Positions 13,742 to 20,241 of a stretch of 20,241 nucleotides of DNA are shown in pieces. The translations under genes and the position numbers were made by a program. The notes below the pieces were generated by a model, which was given only the letters and a program-made list of their open reading frames with translations, had not been told where the DNA came from and searched no databases. Every line of letters begins with the position of its first letter. Position 1 is the first letter of the stretch. The stretch is from Flavobacteriales bacterium UBA4585 (GTDB lineage Bacteria; Bacteroidota; Bacteroidia; Flavobacteriales; Schleiferiaceae). The stretch lies in contig CATAQZ010000249.1 of NCBI GenBank assembly GCA_949487015.1, positions 1 through 20,241 on the forward strand, read 5' to 3'.

Positions 13742-16700
13742 ATGCAGTTACGCATTTTTGCCGCTCTACTATTGAGCTTTGGATTACAGGGACAAGGGAT
13801 AGTAACTATTCCTACCAACGGTACAACAGATACCGCCACCAGTTGCTCTGGAATTTTTGTTGACGGTGGAGGCCTCAATGGTAATTACGGAAATTACAAC
13901 AATGGGTATTTAATCATTGATCCGCCAGGGACATCACCGGTGTCGTTGACGTTTTCCTCATTCTCCACAGCTAGTAGTTCAGATTACATCTATGTCTGGG
14001 ATGGCGTAGGTACAAGTGGCTCTTTTATCGGTTATTATTACGGCAGTTCATTACCGAACGGAGGTTCAGCCATTACATCAACATCAGGTGCCCTGACCGT
14101 TCGCTTTTATTCAAATTATGCCAGTACTTCGAGCGGCTTTGTATGTTCCTGGGCTACTTCAGGAACTACAGCGCCAACGGCAAACTTTACCACCACCTCG
14201 ACGAGCATCAGTTACAATACACCGCTGCAATTTGTAAATACGAGTCAAAACGCCGGTTCTTATGAATGGGATTTCGGTGATGGTTCAACGAGTACGGATC
14301 AATATCCAGTGCACAATTACACGAGTTCGGGTACGAAAACAGTTACACTTATTGCAACGAATTGTTACAGTAGTGATACGACTACGATGAATATCACAGT
14401 AGGAAATGCGCCAAACGGCTCATTATCGAACGATTCAGTAGTTGTAAATATTCCTTGTGGTACCACAGCATCACAGTCGCTCACCATCGCAAATGCTGCC
14501 AGCGCTGGAAATTTAACGTTGAGTACAGAGCTCATCGATACCAATTATATTTTCAAAGCAGATTTCGAAGACGGCTCTTTAGAAACATTCACTTCCTCAA
14601 GCAGTTCCGTCACCCTCAGCAATACGAGCAGCGTAACTCATACAGGAAATGGTGCGCTCATGATGAGCGGCTACTACAACAATAGCCAAACAGTCAATGC
14701 GAGTTTTCCCAATGCGCAACCCTCTAGAGCATCGTATGCGACGAAGGTGAATTCTGGACAAGGGGGGAGTGGTTATACCTGGTTCTCAGGGGATCAAAAT
14801 GCAAGCATTTCCTATTCACCGTTCGGGTATTCATACTGGTATACCTCTAGTTTACGCCTAGTGTACAGATCGTCAAACGGTTATACCACAACGCATTATG
14901 AATACACAACGGCAAACGAATTCGTAAACATTGAATACGATAATATCGATTGGACCAGTAAAACGTTTGATATCATCATTGATGGAGTAACCATTGCTAC
15001 AGGCGCCCAATTCTATTACAACCTCAACAGTGGGGTAAATGGTATCCATGGATATCAATATTCTAACTCGTACGTACATTATTTAGACGATATCGAAGTG
15101 CAGGGCGGTAATGCTGTGAGTATTACTCAAAACCCAACTTCCGCTACAGTCGCTGGAGGTAATAATGTAGTTATGAATTTCACTGTGGATGCCACTGGTT
15201 TATATGCGGGGTCTTACTTCCTTGAATTGGCGTTGACCTCAAACGACACTGCTCTTGATGGAATGAAAATCCCTGTTATTGTAAATGTTACTGGAAATGG
15301 GGTTTGGGAGTCTAATTACTCTTCTTGCCTCAATATTTCAGGGTACTCTGGTGCAATAACTCATGATACTCTTAAGTTATGGAATTCCGGTTGTGACACT
15401 TTACGAGTTACAAATGTCAGTGGAACTTCGAACCGACTAACAGTAGCAAACACTTCATTTAATATTGCCCCAGAAGATACTGCGTATGTACCATACTCTT
15501 GGGCTGCAGCTACGGCGGGAACCTACAATGACAGTATCTTCTTTCAAGAACAAGACTCTACTTATGCGCATTGTATATCTGCAACAGTACAGGATGCCGC
15601 TTCGATAGGTTTAGATAGTTCAGTATTCAATATATCGTATACCGGTTGTCCAGATTCATTGGTAGTACCGTTTTGGTTGTACAACGATGGTCAGCAGACG
15701 CTAAATTGGGGGACTTCCCCCATAGGAATGAGCATAACGGAAGACTTCGAATCTGGTACGATGAATACTTCATTATGGAGTTATTTCGGTTCCGGCGCAA
15801 ATATTCAGTCCTCTACATATGGTTGTGGGTCTATTAACGGTAGTTACAGCTTGCATTTTTACGGAGGAATAAGATATGCGGCCACTGTAGCACTGAATCT
15901 AACGAATGGAGGAACAGTTTCCTTTGAAATGGATCAGGGCAATTGTGATAATGCAGAGTCTTCAGAAGGAATCTATTTGCAATACAGTACCAATGGTTAT
16001 ACCTGGTACAACATTCAATATTTCTACACCTACAGCTCGATGACTGCAACAGCAACGTTACCGGCCGCCGCGATGACCTCATCTACGCAGTTGAGATTGT
16101 ACCAGCAGTCGTACAGCGGTTCATCTTACGATGCGTGGATTGTGGATGATTTCGAAGTGGATGCCGGCCTAGGAATGAACTTGGCGTTCAGCCCGGATAC
16201 AGGTAATACAGCGGTTGCCGATTCTGAATTGGTCAACATCATTATTTACACGGATTCTTTACAACAAGGTTTACACACTTTCCAGGGATACATTAATAGT
16301 AATGACCCAGTGGATTCAACAGTATACCTAACGGTGAACTTAACACTTGATGGAGAAAGCGAGACTTTCGTCGATCGCGGTGCATGCCTTGATCTAGATA
16401 CGGTTGTGAAAAACAGCGTTATGGTAGATAGTGTTTTGGTGGAAAATTTGGGTTGTGATAGCCTCTATTTCAATACACTTACCACTTCAAATACATTTAT
16501 TACTGCGGTCAATGCGACCTCACAAATGTATGTTGGCGATAGCGCGTGGGTCGTGGTTACCATCAATCCTACAGCAACTGGTGCTATTAATGATACTGTA
16601 TATATTTCAACCTCAGATACGGTTTGGCCTGTATGTTACACAGGATATGTTGCTGAAGCACCTGCTGCTTGGGTAGATACTACGCCGCTTACACTCAGCA

Positions 16701-19576
16701 CTCAGAATTGTGGCGATAGCGTAAACTTTACATTCAACCTAGGGAACACTGCTGCGAATACCAATTTGAATTGGTCAGCATCCTCAAACCCGGTTCTGAA
16801 TGTTGTCGTGGTGAATCAAAACGTATACCCATCGTTGTTATCGAACCTTCAAAACTATTTAGGTACAGTAAGCAATATTTCAGTGAAAACGGTAACGTCG
16901 ATTTCTGCGATGGTTTCAGAATTGGCCTGGGCAGATGTTGTACTCTTCCCACCAATTACGAACAGTTCAAATTCTTCAGATTACACTGCAGTTCAATCGG
17001 ATATGGAAGATTGGATCGAAGATGGAGGTAAGATGATTGTAATGGGAAGTACCTATGTGGGTAATATACTGGCGATGAATTGGATCAGTGGTTATTACTA
17101 CGGAAACTATACGGGGTATACACATTATGTGAATTCAACCTATTCTACGCATCCATACATTCAAGGTGTGAGTACGTCTTTTGTGACTCAATCGGCTGCT
17201 TTGGATGCGTATATCTACAATACAGGCCTCATCTATTTGGTATATAACACCTATTACCGCCAGGCGCTAAGCTATTTACCGATGGGAGATGGGGAATTCA
17301 TCTATTATGGTTTTAACTTCAATAGCGTCTACAGCGAGATTACGACCATGATGGACAATATTCTCGAAACCACTTTAGCGAATAAGGATCAAGGTCCCAA
17401 CTGGATTCGTATGCAGCCGAACAGCGGTACAACTGTAGGAGGTGATACTACTACAGTCAGTGGTACGGCTTATTCTGATAGCCTTACAGCAGGTACGCAT
17501 GAGTTGACCATTACTATTACGACTAACGACCCGACGAATCCTTCGTTCTCTATTCCAGTGACTTTAAATGTGAATGGTTTAGGAGAGACGGCAGTGGAAT
17601 CTGCTTGTACGAACTGGGATTCAGTGTATCAAAATATGGATCACATTGAGGACGTTCCATTCTATAATGTCGGTTGTGATACATTGACGTTGACGGGTAC
17701 AGCGACGGGTACAACTGTCTTTACGGCGGGGAGCCCCTCACTTAGTATTGCCCCTGGCGATACGGGATATATTCCGGTGACTTTAAATTCAAGTACGCTA
17801 GGTAGCGTAAGTGATCAATTGAGTATTTATACTAACGCGGATACTATTACACACTGTCTCTCTGGAGTTATCGTAGGTGCTTCGGATATTAGTGTGAGTC
17901 CAAGCAGTATTGCGGTGACGGTGAACAAGTGTAACAGCTTTACCACAGTACCATATACCATTACTAACAATGGTTCAGCTGCATTGAGTTATGAAGTAAG
18001 TGTAGCTGAGGTGTACGATTCGAGTTCAACACAAAATTGGCTCTACCCAGCTCCGAACTATTCGAACACACAGGTACATACCTTTAACAACATCATAGAT
18101 TCCGATACCTTGTTCTACGACATCATTCTCAATGGAGAGTACAGTGCTACGAACAATTATTTCTACCTCTATGCGAATGGAAGCTACATCCAAACCCTCT
18201 ACGACAATAACGTTGCGAATTATACCAACGATACCATTTCAGGATTCATCACTGGTACTCAGCTTACGAACATTATTAATAGTGGCTATTTAACGATTCA
18301 ATTGTATTCTTACAATTACACGTATACAGCAGGACAGACCTGTACGGTTGAGGTACATCAAAAAGACCCAGTAACCTGGGCATCTCCAGTAGGATTGACT
18401 ACGGGTTCAGTTGCTGCCGGTAATAGTGTTACAAAGTCCTTACTCGTAACAGTGAGTAGCCTTGCAGTAGGCACCTACAATACGTCAGTACTTTTTGAAA
18501 CGAACGATCCTCAGGATCCACTCTATCAAGTACCGATGACGGTAAATGTGGTGAGCGAGCCGGATATGGTATTAGGTACTAATGCTGTGAATTATGGTAA
18601 TATCTACAATACTACCCCAGTGCTCGACAGCGTCTTAGTGACGAATGACGGTTGTACCGATTTGTCCATTACCAATGTCGCTTCTAACAATGCACATTTT
18701 GCCCCAAGCTGGACGTCTAAGACCATCGCGGCAGGCGCAAGTGCTTGGTTAGATGTGACGTTCACAGCAACTACAGCAACACAGCAAACGGGGATTCTTA
18801 CCATCACAAATAATGACAGTATTCAATACGTCAACCTTAGTGCAAATGTGATTTTTGCACCAGATGCGGATTACCAGTATTCAGTACAGAACGCTTGTAA
18901 CGGTGAGGTAAGTTTCATCAATGAGAGTACGAATGGATCACAATATTTCTGGGCTTTCGGCGACGGTACCTTCTCTGCAGCAGTGAATCCGTCCCATAAT
19001 TATATGAAACCAGGTACCTACCAGGTGATGTTGGTGACCTCAAATGCCGGTGGATCTGATACTTTGTATAAGAACGTTGCGCTGAATGACATCCTTTATG
19101 TGGCCTCTGAATTTCCAGATACCGTTCAGGCTGGTACGACAGTGCAGTTCATAGATTCTTCCATGTACGCAAATTCATGGCAGTGGTACTTCGGAGACGG
19201 AGGTAACGCTACTTCTCCTAATCCGCAGCACACTTATGCGAATAAAGGCACTTATATCGTAACCTTACTAGTCACGAATTCAGCCGGTTGTTCGGGTTCT
19301 GATAATAACGCCGTCGTTGTTACAAGCGGTATTGGACTGGATGAAAACCTAGCGATTGATTTAACGCTCTATCCAAACCCAACGCAGGGATTCATAGAAG
19401 TTCAGACTACGGCTGAGGTGCTCCGAATGGAGTTGTATAGTCCTGCTGGACAATTAGTTTTTGAAGGGCCGTTCAATACAAGATTAGATCTTCGTTCTTA
19501 TCCAGCGGGTACCTACCAATTGGTCTTTAGAGGCGATGAATTTGTCGTCCGTAGATCAGTGGGTATAATCCATTAA
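13742..19576 (+). CDS. Giant modular T9SS cargo protein (CUB-like, PKD, Cys-spaced scaffold repeats with inserted domains)
   Basis: 1944 residues from ATG 13742. The upstream ATG at 13703 adds a non-signal-like stretch before the signal peptide MQLRIFAALLLSFGLQGQG and overlaps the -7 element. Domain order by eye: CUB-like 33-137; PKD1 144-220 (WDFGDG 176-181); scaffold array about 235-1705; PKD2 about 1707-1782 (WAFGDG from 1737); PKD3 about 1787-1861 (WYFGDG from 1815); type A T9SS sorting domain about 1868-1944 with YPNP. The scaffold has ASH/Ig-like beta segments (NxGCDTLxVT..., AGTYNDSI...) and carries four different inserted domains near 270-455, 667-806, 1019-1220 and 1423-1546. The protein is rich in Ser, Thr, Asn, Gly and Tyr. 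It should be exported across the outer membrane and sit on the surface or be released; adhesion or polymer binding is an inference. No catalytic site is evident. It is a single gene ending in a strong terminator. Confidence 0.88.
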   Translation: MQLRIFAALLLSFGLQGQGIVTIPTNGTTDTATSCSGIFVDGGGLNGNYGNYNNGYLIIDPPGTSPVSLTFSSFSTASSSDYIYVWDGVGTSGSFIGYYYGSSLPNGGSAITSTSGALTVRFYSNYASTSSGFVCSWATSGTTAPTANFTTTSTSISYNTPLQFVNTSQNAGSYEWDFGDGSTSTDQYPVHNYTSSGTKTVTLIATNCYSSDTTTMNITVGNAPNGSLSNDSVVVNIPCGTTASQSLTIANAASAGNLTLSTELIDTNYIFKADFEDGSLETFTSSSSSVTLSNTSSVTHTGNGALMMSGYYNNSQTVNASFPNAQPSRASYATKVNSGQGGSGYTWFSGDQNASISYSPFGYSYWYTSSLRLVYRSSNGYTTTHYEYTTANEFVNIEYDNIDWTSKTFDIIIDGVTIATGAQFYYNLNSGVNGIHGYQYSNSYVHYLDDIEVQGGNAVSITQNPTSATVAGGNNVVMNFTVDATGLYAGSYFLELALTSNDTALDGMKIPVIVNVTGNGVWESNYSSCLNISGYSGAITHDTLKLWNSGCDTLRVTNVSGTSNRLTVANTSFNIAPEDTAYVPYSWAAATAGTYNDSIFFQEQDSTYAHCISATVQDAASIGLDSSVFNISYTGCPDSLVVPFWLYNDGQQTLNWGTSPIGMSITEDFESGTMNTSLWSYFGSGANIQSSTYGCGSINGSYSLHFYGGIRYAATVALNLTNGGTVSFEMDQGNCDNAESSEGIYLQYSTNGYTWYNIQYFYTYSSMTATATLPAAAMTSSTQLRLYQQSYSGSSYDAWIVDDFEVDAGLGMNLAFSPDTGNTAVADSELVNIIIYTDSLQQGLHTFQGYINSNDPVDSTVYLTVNLTLDGESETFVDRGACLDLDTVVKNSVMVDSVLVENLGCDSLYFNTLTTSNTFITAVNATSQMYVGDSAWVVVTINPTATGAINDTVYISTSDTVWPVCYTGYVAEAPAAWVDTTPLTLSTQNCGDSVNFTFNLGNTAANTNLNWSASSNPVLNVVVVNQNVYPSLLSNLQNYLGTVSNISVKTVTSISAMVSELAWADVVLFPPITNSSNSSDYTAVQSDMEDWIEDGGKMIVMGSTYVGNILAMNWISGYYYGNYTGYTHYVNSTYSTHPYIQGVSTSFVTQSAALDAYIYNTGLIYLVYNTYYRQALSYLPMGDGEFIYYGFNFNSVYSEITTMMDNILETTLANKDQGPNWIRMQPNSGTTVGGDTTTVSGTAYSDSLTAGTHELTITITTNDPTNPSFSIPVTLNVNGLGETAVESACTNWDSVYQNMDHIEDVPFYNVGCDTLTLTGTATGTTVFTAGSPSLSIAPGDTGYIPVTLNSSTLGSVSDQLSIYTNADTITHCLSGVIVGASDISVSPSSIAVTVNKCNSFTTVPYTITNNGSAALSYEVSVAEVYDSSSTQNWLYPAPNYSNTQVHTFNNIIDSDTLFYDIILNGEYSATNNYFYLYANGSYIQTLYDNNVANYTNDTISGFITGTQLTNIINSGYLTIQLYSYNYTYTAGQTCTVEVHQKDPVTWASPVGLTTGSVAAGNSVTKSLLVTVSSLAVGTYNTSVLFETNDPQDPLYQVPMTVNVVSEPDMVLGTNAVNYGNIYNTTPVLDSVLVTNDGCTDLSITNVASNNAHFAPSWTSKTIAAGASAWLDVTFTATTATQQTGILTITNNDSIQYVNLSANVIFAPDADYQYSVQNACNGEVSFINESTNGSQYFWAFGDGTFSAAVNPSHNYMKPGTYQVMLVTSNAGGSDTLYKNVALNDILYVASEFPDTVQAGTTVQFIDSSMYANSWQWYFGDGGNATSPNPQHTYANKGTYIVTLLVTNSAGCSGSDNNAVVVTSGIGLDENLAIDLTLYPNPTQGFIEVQTTAEVLRMELYSPAGQLVFEGPFNTRLDLRSYPAGTYQLVFRGDEFVVRRSVGIIH
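14456..18860 (+). repeat. Protein-level repeat array: four copies of a scaffold module, each interrupted by a different domain
   Basis: Residues 239-1706 of the giant T9SS protein. Each unit runs: a conserved Cys plus strand ending LNW or similar, an insert, a segment ending in SND-P...PVTVNV, a Cys 22-23 residues before GCDTL/GCDSL, then a Cys 60 residues later and the next unit's Cys 25 residues after that. Cysteine positions are 239; 529-551-611-636; 882-905-965-990; 1289-1312-1372-1397; 1638. The fourth copy lacks the first and third cysteines. The DNA copies are diverged, so this is old duplication and not a recombining repeat. Confidence 0.78.
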
Positions 19577-19608
19577 CGCGGCCGATGAAGCGCGTGAATT
19601 AAGGAATT

Positions 19609-19645
19609 AAAAAAGGGGCTGCGCACCGCGCAGCCCCTTTTTTTT
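19609..19645. terminator. Bidirectional rho-independent terminator
   Basis: A 16-bp perfect stem (19609-19624 with 19628-19643: six A, then GGGGCTGCGC) has loop ACC and ends in eight Ts. It separates the convergent giant T9SS gene and metK and can serve both. Confidence 0.92.
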
Positions 19646-19665
19646 ACACTGTTGTATTTTTGCTT

Positions 19666-20241
19666 CTAGCAGTTGAATGCATTTTTGAATGCATCGACAA
19701 AGTCGAGTTTTTCCCAAGTAAACAATTCGACATCTAGCTTGAGCTCTGTTCTACCGTCGGCAGATTTAAACGTTTTTGTCACCGTTTCATTGGTACGTCC
19801 CATGTGGCCGTAGGCCGCACTTTCACTGTACATCGGTTGACGTAGTTTTAAATTCTTCTCAATCAATCCTGGACGGAAATCGTAAAGTTCCTTCACCTTA
19901 GCGGCAATTTCACCATCGGTAAAATCAACCTTCGACGTTCCGTAGGTATCGACAAAGACTCCCATAGGCTCAACTACACCGATCGCATAAGAAACCTGAA
20001 CAAGCACCTGGTCACAAACACCGGCAGCTACGAGATTTTTTGCAACATGACGGGTTGCATATGCAGCAGAGCGGTCTACTTTAGAAGGGTCTTTCCCTGA
20101 GAAGGCACCACCTCCGTGCGCTCCTTTTCCACCGTACGTATCGACAATGATTTTACGTCCCGTAAGTCCAGTATCACCGTGCGGTCCACCGATCACGAAT
20201 TTACCTGTAGGGTTAATATGGTAGGTAACGTCTTCACCGAA
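19666..20241 (-). CDS. metK: S-adenosylmethionine synthetase (MetK), C-terminal part, cut by window edge
   Basis: The frame runs off the right end; 191 residues plus the stop are present, about the last 45% of a ~420-residue enzyme. It makes S-adenosylmethionine from methionine and ATP in the cytoplasm as a tetramer. The segment NPTGKFVIGGPHGDTGLTGRK, the phosphate-binding GGGAFSGKDPSKVDRSAAY and QVSYAIGVVEP are almost invariant MetK signatures. Near the C-terminus, MGRTNETVTKTFKSADGR followed by LFTWEKLDFVDAFKNAF resembles the extended tail of Bacteroidota MetK. The ATG at 20196 is internal (FVIGGPHGDTG precedes it in frame). No frameshift or missing key residue is seen in this part. Confidence 0.96.
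   Translation of the reverse strand, partial: FGEDVTYHINPTGKFVIGGPHGDTGLTGRKIIVDTYGGKGAHGGGAFSGKDPSKVDRSAAYATRHVAKNLVAAGVCDQVLVQVSYAIGVVEPMGVFVDTYGTSKVDFTDGEIAAKVKELYDFRPGLIEKNLKLRQPMYSESAAYGHMGRTNETVTKTFKSADGRTELKLDVELFTWEKLDFVDAFKNAFNC

Noticed and set aside
13742..19576. Possibility that the giant protein is the gliding adhesin SprB
   Set aside because: SprB is much larger and has different repeats; no gld or spr genes are adjacent. Shared T9SS export alone does not support the name.
1..20241. CRISPR array, insertion sequence, integrase or attachment site, including at tRNA-His
   Set aside because: No regularly spaced direct repeats, transposase, integrase or duplicated tRNA 3' end was seen on either strand.

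Overview
The window looks like chromosomal DNA from a member of the Bacteroidota, probably a marine or freshwater Flavobacteriales-like lineage. Four things support this. Two secreted proteins (851-2758 and 13742-19576) carry the type A C-terminal sorting domain of the type IX secretion system (T9SS), which is essentially confined to this phylum. Several gene starts are preceded by the Bacteroidota -7 promoter element TAnnTTTG rather than a sigma70 -10 box. No start depends on a clear Shine-Dalgarno sequence. The first gene most resembles the fused alpha/beta 2-oxoacid dehydrogenase E1 common in these bacteria. I see no insertion sequence, phage gene, CRISPR array or integrase, and the gene content is mostly housekeeping and nutrient acquisition.

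Layout. 1-741: 3' end of a branched-chain-type 2-oxoacid dehydrogenase E1 gene, meeting a minus-strand T9SS-exported Asp-box protein (851-2758) at a shared bidirectional terminator. A minus-strand family 4 glycosyltransferase (2816-3853) lies upstream of that secreted protein. Divergent from it is an SGLT-like sodium/sugar symporter (3973-5580), followed by tRNA-His (5641-5715) with its own promoter and terminator, then an Omp85-type outer-membrane barrel protein without POTRA domains (5816-6955). Next come an NrtR-like regulator with a dead Nudix domain (7132-7803) and, convergent to it, a periplasmic thioredoxin-fold protein (7838-8344). On the minus strand follow a POT-family peptide transporter (8408-9910), a dipeptidyl peptidase IV (9977-12133), a 2Fe-2S ferredoxin (12211-12537) and a YumC-type ferredoxin-NADP+ reductase (12542-13555). 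The plus strand then carries a 1944-residue modular T9SS cargo protein (13742-19576). The window ends in the 3' part of metK on the minus strand (19666 to the edge).

How the genes work together. DPP-IV and the POT transporter form a plausible peptide-scavenging pair: one trims X-Pro/X-Ala dipeptides outside the inner membrane and the other imports di- and tripeptides. Ferredoxin and its reductase, 4 nt apart, form an NADPH-to-ferredoxin electron-transfer operon. The SGLT-like symporter handles sugar or a similar solute. The remaining genes look like independent transcription units separated by strong hairpin terminators.

The most unusual object is the 1944-residue secreted protein. Its core is a repeated scaffold with cysteines at fixed spacing (60 then 25 residues, three times over). 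At the same point of each of four scaffold copies a different globular domain is inserted: a concanavalin/LamG-like sandwich, a reelin-subrepeat-like domain, a ThuA/GATase-like alpha/beta domain, and an unrecognised beta domain. A CUB-like domain and three PKD domains flank the array.
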